DNA of 11,796 nt from contig CALGOL010000383.1 of assembly GCA_937960755.1 (NCBI GenBank), positions 1 to 11,796 of the forward strand, given 5' to 3'. The stretch's first letter is position 1. Every line of letters starts with the position of its first letter. The position numbers and the translations under genes were made by a program. Under the pieces are notes generated by a model that ran no database searches, was not told where the DNA came from, and saw nothing but the letters and a program-made list of their open reading frames with translations. The DNA comes from an uncultured Azospirillum sp. Lineage in GTDB: Bacteria > Pseudomonadota > Alphaproteobacteria > Azospirillales > Azospirillaceae. Positions 1 through 7,037 of the stretch are shown piece after piece.

Positions 1-285
1 GTCAGCGCGGTTCCGCCAACGGTCGCGGCGCCGCTCGCCGTGGCGCCGCCATCGCCCGTTCCCGCGTCGCCTGTTCCCCCGCCCATGGTCAACCGCGACG
101 GGCCTTGGGCGTTCTATCGCCTCTTGCGCGCGGGCTCCTCCCGCGGACGCGACAACGGCAAGTATTCCTTCTCCCTTGGCGTCGGCGGCGTCGGCGCGGC
201 GTTCGACGTGACGGCGGGCAGTTCTCTCAATCCTTTGACCATCGCCAGGGAGCTGGAGGAGTTCCGATGCCCGCCGCGTCTGTGA
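1..285 (+). CDS. tssM: TssM/IcmF T6SS membrane-complex protein, C-terminal end (5' truncated by window)
   Basis: This is the last 94 codons of a gene that begins before the window. The frame is open from base 1 to the TGA at 283-285. TssM is the inner-membrane protein that, with TssL and TssJ, forms the envelope-spanning T6SS channel; its C-terminal part is periplasmic. The evidence is the ending: a GPWAFYRLLRAG block, then a short beta-rich stretch with FDVTAGSSLNPL, closing on a FRCP-x-x-L terminus, all typical of the TssM C-terminal domain. A linker very rich in Pro, Ala and Val (about residues 1-32 of the visible part) precedes it, which is more proline-rich than I would expect and may be a lineage-specific loop. 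The 3' end overlaps tagF by 19 bases, implying coupled translation. The domain is short, so the family call rests mainly on the ending and on the T6SS neighbours. Confidence 0.85.
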   Translation, partial: VSAVPPTVAAPLAVAPPSPVPASPVPPPMVNRDGPWAFYRLLRAGSSRGRDNGKYSFSLGVGGVGAAFDVTAGSSLNPLTIARELEEFRCPPRL

Positions 286-971
286 CGTACGCCACCGTGA
301 TGAACGTCGGGCTATACGGCAAAACGCCGGCCCATCGGGATTTCATCAGCCGCGGCTTGCCCCGCGCCGTCGCCGATCTTTTGCACGACTGGATGGAAGA
401 AGCGACCGCCCACAGCATCGCCGCCCTGGGCGACGCTAGCGCCGCGGCATGGGAACGAGCCCCGTGCTGGCGGTTCGCCATGCCGGCGGGGGCTTGCGGC
501 GAGTGGCCGGTTCGCGGCGTCGTTATTCCCAGCGCTGACCAAGCCGGGCGTCGCTTTCCTTTGGTCCTGCTGATTCGTTACCTGTCATACCGCCGCCCGG
601 GCTTTACCAGCTCACCGATGAGTCTGTTCATGGGTGAGCCGGCATCAAATGACGGGGCGCCCGCCTCTCCTGACGTTTTTCCAAGCGAGGACCCTGTTTT
701 CGCCGTTCTGGAGGCCGCCGCCCGCGACGCGAGCGCCGGCGTTTCGCCGACCGATCGACTGCACGGCCGTCTGGAAGCGGATGTCGCCGCATTCTCCGCC
801 GCCCCGCCATCAGAACGGGAAAGCGTCTGGCGCGGCTACGCCCGCACTCCCGACGCCCGCTCTCCCGGCGGCTTGTCCGGCTTGGGCATGCCGCCGCCCG
901 CCGCGTTCGCCGGCATGCTGACCGGAGACTGGAGCGCTTTTGACCCCACGCCGTTCAAGGTGACCCCATGA
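267..971 (+). CDS. tagF: TagF, T6SS-associated protein (DUF2094)
   Basis: TagF is a cytoplasmic accessory T6SS protein; in Pseudomonas it is a post-translational repressor of T6SS assembly, known to act partly through the FHA protein. The product here is 234 residues, close to the family size. The N-terminal signature VGLYGKTPAHRDFISRGLP (residues 14-32) matches the conserved G-x-YGK-x-P-x-x-x-DF-x-SR-x-LP block. It is followed by a PCWRF-x-MPAG segment, and by GVVIPSADQAGRRFPL (84-99), the family's PS-x-D-x-x-GR-x-FPL motif. The ATG at 267 is chosen because a GGAGGAG Shine-Dalgarno lies a few bases upstream and the family motif then falls at the expected place; an open frame extends further 5' but without family sequence. 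The TGA stop at 969-971 overlaps an ATG at 968, the original vgrG start position, which is now duplicated (see the repeat at 953-1115). Confidence 0.92.
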   Translation: MPAASVTYATVMNVGLYGKTPAHRDFISRGLPRAVADLLHDWMEEATAHSIAALGDASAAAWERAPCWRFAMPAGACGEWPVRGVVIPSADQAGRRFPLVLLIRYLSYRRPGFTSSPMSLFMGEPASNDGAPASPDVFPSEDPVFAVLEAAARDASAGVSPTDRLHGRLEADVAAFSAAPPSERESVWRGYARTPDARSPGGLSGLGMPPPAAFAGMLTGDWSAFDPTPFKVTP

Positions 972-1115
972 GCGTTGAATTCAGGCAAGCCGGCCGACTG
1001 GTCACGGTGACCACCGCTCTCGGCCCCGATGTGAGTTCAAGGTGACCCCATGAGCGTTGAATTCAGGCAAGCCGGCCGACTGGTCACGGTGACCACCGCT
1101 CTCGGCCCCGATGTG
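953..1115 (+). repeat. Tandem direct repeat, 2 x 81 bp, across the tagF/vgrG junction
   Basis: Bases 953-1033 are repeated without mismatch at 1035-1115, separated by one extra base (A at 1034), giving a period of 82. Each copy contains the last codons of tagF, the ATG of vgrG and the first 22 vgrG codons. Because 82 is not a multiple of 3, the first ATG (968) opens only a 25-codon frame that stops at TGA 1043-1045. The second ATG (1050) opens the full vgrG. The original arrangement was evidently an ATGA overlap of tagF and vgrG. Confidence 0.97.
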
Positions 1116-3113
1116 TTGCTGGCGGAAAAGCTGACCGGAACCGAAGCGCTATCGACACCGTTCTCCTTCGAGTTGACTGCGATTTCGAAAAACATCGATA
1201 TCAAGGCTTCGGCGCTGGTCGGCTCCGCGGCCACCGTCACCTTGGACGTCGGCCAGGGCGACGGCGCGTTAAGATATGTTAACGGGCTGATCGACAGCGT
1301 CACTGGGGGCGACAACGCCGGCTATGGCTATCGCCGTTACATTCTGCGGCTAACGCCGTCGTTCCAGATGTTGAGTCACACCCGCGACTGCCGGATTTTC
1401 CAGAATAAAAATGCTAAGGAAATAATATCATTAATCTTTAATGAGTACGATATTGGCGACGTCGACTTTAGCAAGCTCATGTCACAATATGAAAAGAGAG
1501 AGTACTGCGTTCAGTATAATGAATCATATTTTGATTTTATATCCAGAATTTGTGAAGAAGAAGGGATTTTTTATTATTTTGTACACAAAAATGGCAGCCA
1601 CGTCCTGACATTTGGCGACTCTTCTATTTCATACCGAAAATGCAATCCGAGTTCTTTTGAGATTTCGCCAGGCAACACAAAACATTGCATCAATTCATGG
1701 CGTCATCGGCATAAGTTTGTAACCGGTAAAAACTCATCGTGCGACTATAACTTTGAGACGCCGCAGGATGATTTGAAAGCGGAAATCAAAACCCGCATCG
1801 ATCTTCCCACCATTAGCAAATATGAACGTTTTTTCTATCCGGGGCGTTATGAGAACAAGTCCCAAGGGGCCTGCGCCGTGCGAACGGCGATGGAGGGCGA
1901 TGAATGGACGCATGACACGGCGGCCGGCCATGGATCCGCGGCCGCCCTTTTCGCCGGCGGCGTTTTTTCGATAACACGCCATTTTGCGCCCAGCGAAGAC
2001 GGCAAGGAATGGGCGATCACTGAAATCCATCACTTTGCGACAAACGCCTCCTACTTCGCCAACTCTGGCGAAAACATTGAAAATTATGAAAACAGCTTCA
2101 CGTCAATTCCCGGAAAAACCGTTTTTCGCCCCCAAAAAACGACCCCGAAGCCGCGCATCGACGGCGTGCAGACAGCCTTCGTCATCGGACCCGACGGCAA
2201 GCAAGTGCATGTCGATCGTTATGGCCGCATCAAGGTCTTGTTTCACTGGGACCGCCGGGGCGGCAAGGAGGAAGACGCCTGCTGGATTCGCACCGCCCAG
2301 GCTTGGGCGGGCAAGAACTGGGGCGCGACAACCGTGCCGCGGATCGGGATGGAGGTGATCGTCTCGTTCATCGACGGCGATCCTGATCGCCCGTTGGTGA
2401 CGGGATGCGTCAATAACGCCCAAACCATGCCCGCCTATGAACTGAAACCCGACGAAACGCGCACGGTGCTGCGCACCCGATCATCCCCATCGGGGACCGG
2501 TTATAATGAACTGCGCATCGAGGACCGGGCGGGTCAGGAACAAATTTTCATCCGCGCTGAAAGGGATTTTCATTCCAGAGTTAAGCGCGAGCGCCGGGAT
2601 TGGGTTGGCGCTGACAACCATCTCCATGTTAGCGGCGAATCCCACGAGCATGTTTTAAAGTCACGTCACGAAATAGTCGGTGGAGATCATGTCGAAGAAA
2701 TAAATGGTGGATTTTCTTTGACCGTCGATCAAGATGTTAATGAAAAAATCGGCATGAATTTTGTGCATAAGTCCGGCATTAATACCGTTATAGAAGCCGG
2801 CGTGTCGATTAGTTTGAAAGTTGGCGGAAATTTTATTACAATAAATCCCGCCGGCGTCTTCATTAAAGGAAACCTTGTCTTCATTAACTCTGGCGGCGCG
2901 CCTGCCGGGCTTTCCGCCTCTCCTGAAAAACCGGAAAAGGCGTTGGCGGCCACGGATTCCAAACCCGGCCACAATGTGACCCCGCCCAAAAAACGCCGGT
3001 TGCCGGCGCCGCCGCCCGGTCGTCCGCCGGTGGTTTTAGCTCAGGTTGAAACGATGAAGGCCGGCGCAAAATCCGGCGCCGTCGGTTGTGAAATCTGCCA
3101 AGGGAAAGGATAA
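1050..3113 (+). CDS. vgrG: VgrG spike protein (TssI)
   Basis: VgrG trimers form the cell-puncturing spike on the Hcp tube of the T6SS and carry effectors or PAAR tips. The 687-residue product has the usual layout. A gp27-like base occupies about residues 1-370, with the typical YNESYFDFISRICEEEGIFYYF-type block at about 156-177. A gp5 OB-fold follows at about 376-460, with HVDRYGRIKVLFHWDR and ARIG/PRIGMEV-type motifs and an FIDGDPDRPLVTG ending. The beta-helix needle is at about 480-616, including VGGNFITINPAGVFIKG. The tail (617-687) is Pro/Lys/Ala-rich and ends in a Cys-x-x-Cys pair (C680, C683). The ATG at 1050 is the second, duplicated copy of the start; the first copy at 968 is out of frame. 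Parts of the gene (about 1390-1760 and 2640-2880) are visibly AT-rich against GC-rich flanks. The next gene starts five bases after the TAA. Confidence 0.97.
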   Translation: MSVEFRQAGRLVTVTTALGPDVLLAEKLTGTEALSTPFSFELTAISKNIDIKASALVGSAATVTLDVGQGDGALRYVNGLIDSVTGGDNAGYGYRRYILRLTPSFQMLSHTRDCRIFQNKNAKEIISLIFNEYDIGDVDFSKLMSQYEKREYCVQYNESYFDFISRICEEEGIFYYFVHKNGSHVLTFGDSSISYRKCNPSSFEISPGNTKHCINSWRHRHKFVTGKNSSCDYNFETPQDDLKAEIKTRIDLPTISKYERFFYPGRYENKSQGACAVRTAMEGDEWTHDTAAGHGSAAALFAGGVFSITRHFAPSEDGKEWAITEIHHFATNASYFANSGENIENYENSFTSIPGKTVFRPQKTTPKPRIDGVQTAFVIGPDGKQVHVDRYGRIKVLFHWDRRGGKEEDACWIRTAQAWAGKNWGATTVPRIGMEVIVSFIDGDPDRPLVTGCVNNAQTMPAYELKPDETRTVLRTRSSPSGTGYNELRIEDRAGQEQIFIRAERDFHSRVKRERRDWVGADNHLHVSGESHEHVLKSRHEIVGGDHVEEINGGFSLTVDQDVNEKIGMNFVHKSGINTVIEAGVSISLKVGGNFITINPAGVFIKGNLVFINSGGAPAGLSASPEKPEKALAATDSKPGHNVTPPKKRRLPAPPPGRPPVVLAQVETMKAGAKSGAVGCEICQGKG

Positions 3114-3118
3114 CGCCG

Positions 3119-3682
3119 TTGTCGACCGTCCCCGACGCCAACGCCGTCAGCCGGTTGATCGCCCACCATCTGTTGGGCGACGTCGGCGATGGCGGCACGT
3201 ATATGATAATCGACGCCGCCCGCGACCCGTCGATTTACCCGGCGCTGGCGGCGCACCAAGACGAATTGGAAATAATGTCGCTTTATCAAGGGCAGGCTGC
3301 TGAAAATCTGGCGGATGTCGCCCCGTATCTCATCAGACTTCAGGCCGATGCGCCGTTCGTCCGCTGGTTGACTATTGAGAATTGGGGCAAAAGCTGGGGA
3401 ATTTTTTTGCGCGCCTCGGCGGATTTTCAGGCGGTGCGCCGCCGGATGCGCCGCTTCACCGTCGCGGCCACCGAAAGCGGCCAAACGATTATGTTCCGTT
3501 TCTACGATCCGCGGGTTTTACGGCTGTTCCTCCCCATCGGCGAGCCGGAACAGTTGACCGCCATGTTCACCGATATCGACGCATTTTTGATGGAGGATGA
3601 AGATGCGCAGGGGTTAATCAGCTTTCAGTTGATCGACGGCGCCCTGCGCCCGGTCCGTTATGCCGCCGCGCAGATGAAATGA
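3119..3682 (+). CDS. DUF4123 T6SS effector adaptor/chaperone (Tap/TEC type)
   Basis: DUF4123 proteins are cytoplasmic adaptors that load a specific effector onto its VgrG; their genes typically lie between vgrG and the effector. The 187-residue product has the recognisable family blocks: DPSIYPAL (about 36-43), SLYQGQ (54-59), VAPYLIRL followed by PFVRWL (67-84), WGKSWGIFLRAS (89-100), a basic RRRMRRF helix (107-113), and FRFYDPRVLRLFLP (126-139). I start it at TTG 3119 because AAAGGA lies about 8 bases upstream, no upstream ATG exists in this frame after the vgrG stop, and the next ATG (3203, residue 29) would delete part of the family domain. It sits directly between VgrG and a PAAR protein, as expected. 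The odd point is that no large effector follows, so its cargo is unknown. Confidence 0.93.
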   Translation: MSTVPDANAVSRLIAHHLLGDVGDGGTYMIIDAARDPSIYPALAAHQDELEIMSLYQGQAAENLADVAPYLIRLQADAPFVRWLTIENWGKSWGIFLRASADFQAVRRRMRRFTVAATESGQTIMFRFYDPRVLRLFLPIGEPEQLTAMFTDIDAFLMEDEDAQGLISFQLIDGALRPVRYAAAQMK

Positions 3683-3753
3683 CCCGTCAGGCCATTTCAT
3701 GCGCGGACGGCGACGCGCAACCCTGCGCGGGCTTCGTGAAAAGGAAACTTGTG

Positions 3754-4041
3754 ATGCCGCCAGCCGCCCGACTAACCGATATGCATGTGTGTCCAATGTC
3801 CACCGGCCCGGTTCCCCATGTCGGCGGCCCCATCGTCAGTCCCGGCGCGCCGACGGTGATAATCGCTTACCTGCCGGCGGCGGCGGTCGGCGACATGTGC
3901 GTTTGCGCCGGTCCGCCGGATGTGGTGGTGAAAGGCTCGACGTCAGTGATTATCGGCGGGCGGTTCGCCGCGCGCATGGGGGACAGGACCGCTCACGGCG
4001 GCGTCATTGTCGGCGGCGCGCCGACGGTTTTGGTGGGCTGA
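3754..4041 (+). CDS. PAAR-domain protein, T6SS spike tip
   Basis: PAAR proteins form the sharp cone at the tip of the VgrG spike, bind one zinc ion and sharpen or cap the needle. The 95-residue product is a stand-alone PAAR domain of normal length with no toxin extension. It opens PPAARLTDMHVCP, contains repeated glycine-rich turns (VGGPIVSPGAPTV, AVGDMCVCAGPPD), and ends in the typical ARMGDRTAHGG and GAPTVLVG blocks; His and Cys residues in these blocks are the expected zinc ligands. I choose ATG 3754: the family normally begins at this point, and an AAAAGGA motif lies about 9 bases upstream. The alternative is ATG 3679, which overlaps the preceding stop (ATGA) and would add 25 unfamiliar residues. 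GTG 3751 is also possible. The stop overlaps the next start in a TGATG. Confidence 0.95.
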   Translation: MPPAARLTDMHVCPMSTGPVPHVGGPIVSPGAPTVIIAYLPAAAVGDMCVCAGPPDVVVKGSTSVIIGGRFAARMGDRTAHGGVIVGGAPTVLVG

Positions 4042-4454
4042 TGGAAGCCGGGGTCGAGGATCTTCCCGCCGGCTTAGCCGCCGTCGCCGCCGCTTCCGCC
4101 GCACGGCTGGGAAAGACGATCGCCGGGCTGGTGGAGAATGGCGGTCAGGGTTTGACGCGCGAAGCCGTCGCCGCCGCCGCGGCGAGAGAAATAGGCGACA
4201 TGTTGGCGGCGACCGGCGGCGCCATGACGGAGCTGAGCGGGCCGGTCGGCGCCGCGTTCGCCCCGACGGGGCGATTTCTCAGCGGCGCGGTGGCGCGGAT
4301 GCCGCTCTCTGACGATTCCGCCCCGTCGCCGCTCTACGTTGCGCAGCGGTTGCTGAAACGGCAAAAAAACGTTGATTTTGGAGACATCGGCAAGACGCCG
4401 CCGTTGGCCCCGACGCTTCAATCCTCGCCCCCGCCCGTCGGAGATGTTTACTAA
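4041..4454 (+). CDS. Unrecognised 137-residue protein in T6SS operon
   Basis: I do not recognise this product. The start ATG shares a base with the PAAR stop (TGATG), and the TAA stop shares a base with the next start (TAATG), so it is embedded in the operon and very probably translated. The first 65 residues are strongly Ala-rich and predicted helical by eye (runs such as AAVAAASAARLGK and REAVAAAAAREIGDML). The middle has Gly/Pro turns (LSGPVGAAFAPTGRFLSG). A basic segment follows (LYVAQRLLKRQKN, about 98-110), and then a Pro-rich C-terminus. There is no signal peptide, and no long hydrophobic stretch clear enough to call a membrane span, although the Ala-rich part is moderately hydrophobic. 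Position after the VgrG, adaptor and PAAR genes suggests a T6SS accessory protein or small cargo. That is inference from context only. Confidence 0.75.
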   Translation: MEAGVEDLPAGLAAVAAASAARLGKTIAGLVENGGQGLTREAVAAAAAREIGDMLAATGGAMTELSGPVGAAFAPTGRFLSGAVARMPLSDDSAPSPLYVAQRLLKRQKNVDFGDIGKTPPLAPTLQSSPPPVGDVY

Positions 4455-6007
4455 TGTTGACTTTGCGGATCGTCGACGGAGAAACCGCCGTTTCATTGAA
4501 ACGGTCGGATGTCCCTCTCAAGCAGGGAAAGATCAGCATTGGGCGGGCGCCGAACAATGACGTCATGTTTGACGATCCCGCCGTGTCTCGCCTTCATTGC
4601 GTCATTGAGGCGGATGGCGAGAATTGCGTCGTGCATGACCAAAGCGCCAATGGCGTGTTGGTCAACAATGAAAAATCTCCTTTGGGAAAAGGTCGGTCAA
4701 GACGGTTAGGCGCCGGCGACTGTTTGCGGATCAGCCGTTACGTTATTGAGATACGCTTGGCGGATGAACAACCCGACGCGCAATTGTCGCGATTCAGCGC
4801 GCTGTTTTCCGATGAAGAGACGCCCCGTCCGCCCCCAGCGTTCCATCGTTCGTTCGGCGAAGACAATGCCGCCAAGGCGTTCCCCGACATGTTTGCGATG
4901 GATTCCGCGCCGCCGACAGCCCAACTGCCCCGCGGGGCGAAGTTATCGTGGGGTGATGACGACGACGATCCGTTAATTAACTTAGGCGCGCAAAAAGCTT
5001 GGCCGCTTGGAAGCCCGCCGACCGCCGACGACCATGCGCCGGCGGATGCGCATTATTTCGCGCCGCCGCCGCTGGTCGCTCAAGAAGCTGACGTTCCTTT
5101 CGCTCCCGCCGCCGCCGCCGGGGGCGTGATTGGCGACGATTGGGACGACGAATTGGACGAAACACTGGTCAATCGCCCGCTTGCCCCACCCCGACAGCCG
5201 CCGTTACACGACCTTCCTGACGACATCTTCGATCCCCCGCCCGCTCCCCCGCCAGCGCCAGACGCCGACGAAAAAGCAGGTGTTTGCGCTGAAGACGATT
5301 TTCTTCCTCGGTCGGGCGCCGCGGAAAATGTGATCGAGCCGGCACCGCCGATAAGCATGGTCGACCCCGCCTCGCCTATCCCTCCGCCGCCAAGCGCAGG
5401 CGACGAAACGGCGTTGATCGCAGCGTTTTTCCAGGGTGTGGGGATCCCGGCCCCCAGCGCGCCATGGGGCGTTGACGACATGCGCCGGGTCGGGCGACTG
5501 GTGGGCGAGGCCTTAACCGGCCTTGTCGCCGTCCTCGACGCCCGCTCGGCGATTCGCGGCGACCTATTGGGCGTTTCAAACACCCGGTGGGAGGTCGGAA
5601 AAGACAACAACCCATTGAAATTTATCAGGAAAAAGGAAGAATTGTTGCAAAGGGCGCTGGCGGCGAAAACCCCTGACTATCTTGATGGCCCCGCCGCGGT
5701 TCGCGACGCCTTGCGGGACGTGCGGGCGCACGAGTTGGCGATGGTCAATGCGGTCCAAACCACTGGCCGCGGTTTGGTCGAGACCTTCCGCCCGGACAAC
5801 CTGAAAGCCCGGTTAGAAGCTTCCGGCTCGTTTACCGGTCTGTTCGCAATGCAGCGCAAGGCGCGCTACTGGGAAACTTATGAACTGCTGTATGCGTCAA
5901 TGGAGCGCGACTTGCTGGACGGCATACACGCGGCCCTGGGCGAACGCATCGCCGTGGAATACGAAAACCGCCTGCAAGAACTTGAGAATGACGAGGAAGG
6001 GCGATGA
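4454..6007 (+). CDS. tagH: FHA-domain T6SS protein TagH/Fha
   Basis: FHA proteins of the T6SS bind phosphothreonine and are linked to threonine-phosphorylation control of secretion. The 517-residue product has an N-terminal FHA domain (about 1-102) with all the usual residues: GR (30-31), S-R-x-H (45-48) and N-G (66-67). A long Pro/Ala/Asp-rich low-complexity linker runs from about 105 to 315. The C-terminal domain (about 317-517) resembles the TagH-specific region: a FFQGVGIP opening, then NPLKF and RAHELAMVNAV, the last corresponding to the family's helical AH-x-LAM block. No kinase (PpkA) or phosphatase (PppA) gene is visible in this window. TAATG overlap upstream and ATGA overlap with the prepilin peptidase downstream imply coupled translation. 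Confidence 0.93.
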   Translation: MLTLRIVDGETAVSLKRSDVPLKQGKISIGRAPNNDVMFDDPAVSRLHCVIEADGENCVVHDQSANGVLVNNEKSPLGKGRSRRLGAGDCLRISRYVIEIRLADEQPDAQLSRFSALFSDEETPRPPPAFHRSFGEDNAAKAFPDMFAMDSAPPTAQLPRGAKLSWGDDDDDPLINLGAQKAWPLGSPPTADDHAPADAHYFAPPPLVAQEADVPFAPAAAAGGVIGDDWDDELDETLVNRPLAPPRQPPLHDLPDDIFDPPPAPPPAPDADEKAGVCAEDDFLPRSGAAENVIEPAPPISMVDPASPIPPPPSAGDETALIAAFFQGVGIPAPSAPWGVDDMRRVGRLVGEALTGLVAVLDARSAIRGDLLGVSNTRWEVGKDNNPLKFIRKKEELLQRALAAKTPDYLDGPAAVRDALRDVRAHELAMVNAVQTTGRGLVETFRPDNLKARLEASGSFTGLFAMQRKARYWETYELLYASMERDLLDGIHAALGERIAVEYENRLQELENDEEGR

Positions 6008-6852
6008 ACTGGCCGCTTTCCGTCTTTGACGCGCCGGCGCCGTTGCTGATCGGATTTAGCGGTCTGTTGGTCGGCAGCTTTCTCAACGTCGTCATTCATC
6101 GTTTGCCGTTAATGATCGAGGCCGACGACAACCCCGCGCACCGGATCGGCGAAGAAGACGCTCGGCCGCTGACGTTGGCGTGGCCGCCGTCGCATTGCCC
6201 GTCGTGTCGGCGGCCAATCCGTATCGCCGAGAACATCCCGCTGCTGAGCTATCTTTTGTTGCGTGGTCGTTGCGCCGGCTGCGGCGAGCGAATTTCGTTG
6301 ATTTATCCGGTGGTGGAGGCGCTTTCCGCCGTGCTGCCGGCCGGGTTGGCGGCGGCGCTGGGCGATCCGGCGCAGGGGTGGGCGGCGGCGGTCATCGTGT
6401 GGTTTTTAATACCCGCCGTGGCTATCGACCTTCGATTCGGGCTTTTGCCGGATGCGTTGACCTTGCCGTTGCTATGGGCGGGCTTGGCGGCGGCGGTGTT
6501 TTTTCATCCATTCGCATCGCCCGAAGCGGCGATTTTGGGCGCGATCGGCGGTTATGGTTTGTTTTTCATGATATCTTGGGGGTCGGAGCGATATTACGGT
6601 CGTCCGGCGCTGGGATTAGGCGACGCCAAGCTGTTGGCGGCGCTGGGGGCTTGGCTAGGCTGGCGGGCGCTGGGGCCGGTCGTTTTACTTGCCGCTGTTT
6701 TCGGCGTCGGCTTGGCCTTGCCGGGCCTGCTCTCCCGACGCTTGTCGTCCGATGCGGAGGTGCCGTTCGGGCCGATGCTCGCCGTCGCGGGCGTTGTCGT
6801 CATGGCGGTTCCGGAACTTTTCCTGACGCTTGGCATGACGCCGTGGCGATAA
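6004..6852 (+). CDS. Type IV prepilin peptidase / N-methyltransferase (PilD/GspO family)
   Basis: This inner-membrane aspartic protease cleaves the leader of type IV pilins and type II secretion pseudopilins and usually N-methylates the new terminus. The 282-residue product is full length. It has the N-terminal GSFLNVVIHRLP motif (24-35), then the cytoplasmic zinc-type cysteine tetrad C65-x-x-C68 and C90-x-x-C93 typical of bifunctional enzymes. The two catalytic aspartates are D142 (AIDLRFGLLPD) and D207 (GLGDAK, the GxGD motif); their 65-residue spacing matches the family. VPFGPML near 253-259 is the conserved C-terminal element. Several hydrophobic membrane helices are evident (for example 105-120, 127-142, 155-170, 175-192, 225-243, 257-275). 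It overlaps tagH by ATGA and is last in the T6SS operon. No pilin or pseudopilin gene is visible here, so its substrate must lie elsewhere. Symbols pilD or gspO cannot be distinguished. Confidence 0.95.
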   Translation: MNWPLSVFDAPAPLLIGFSGLLVGSFLNVVIHRLPLMIEADDNPAHRIGEEDARPLTLAWPPSHCPSCRRPIRIAENIPLLSYLLLRGRCAGCGERISLIYPVVEALSAVLPAGLAAALGDPAQGWAAAVIVWFLIPAVAIDLRFGLLPDALTLPLLWAGLAAAVFFHPFASPEAAILGAIGGYGLFFMISWGSERYYGRPALGLGDAKLLAALGAWLGWRALGPVVLLAAVFGVGLALPGLLSRRLSSDAEVPFGPMLAVAGVVVMAVPELFLTLGMTPWR

Positions 6853-6917
6853 CAGTGAGGGACGGCCCGCTCCGGGCGAATTGGCCGGGCGCATTCGCCG
6901 CGGCGACCGCTGGGCAT

Positions 6918-6953
6918 AAAAAAGCCCGCCGACGGTTTGAGGCGGCGGGTTTT
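6918..6953 (+). terminator. Rho-independent terminator after the T6SS operon (bidirectional form)
   Basis: A hairpin with arm CCCGCCG (6925-6931) pairs with CGGCGGG (6943-6949) around an 11-base loop. The arm is extended by a G-T wobble and an A-run (6918-6923) opposite a T-run (6950-6953). It lies about 66 bases after the prepilin peptidase stop. Read on the - strand it is followed by six T's, so it could also stop transcripts arriving from the right. Confidence 0.8.
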
Positions 6954-7000
6954 GCTTTGGCGGCGGGGTGACGAAGGTGAACATTTGGGGATGTATTAAT

Positions 7001-7037
7001 ATCAACCCGCCGAAAGAATGACTTTCGGCGGGTTGAT
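7001..7037 (-). terminator. Perfect 16-bp hairpin, probable terminator for the leftward transcript
   Basis: Bases 7001-7016 (ATCAACCCGCCGAAAG) are an exact inverted repeat of 7022-7037, with a five-base loop. On the - strand the hairpin is followed by an AT-rich tract (ATTAATACAT) rather than a clean U-run; on the + strand there is no T-run at all. This fits a terminator for transcription coming leftward from the riboswitch/DUF1636 unit, 232 bases after the DUF1636 stop. It shares the CCCGCCG core with the neighbouring terminator at 6918-6953. Confidence 0.65.

Noticed and set aside
968..1045. Short ORF from the first copy of the vgrG start
   Set aside because: It is a by-product of the 82-base shift: identical to the VgrG N-terminus and then stopped by TGA. 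It is not an independent gene.
1920..1950. Cluster of restriction sites in vgrG (CCATGG, GGATCC, GCGGCCGC) resembling a cloning linker
   Set aside because: The bases encode in-frame sequence (HGSAAALFAGG) that fits the VgrG fold at this position, with no vector sequence nearby.
3679..3753. Upstream ATG overlapping the DUF4123 stop as PAAR start
   Set aside because: It would add 25 residues unlike the family; ATG 3754 has a good Shine-Dalgarno and the usual PAAR N-terminus. It is not fully excluded.
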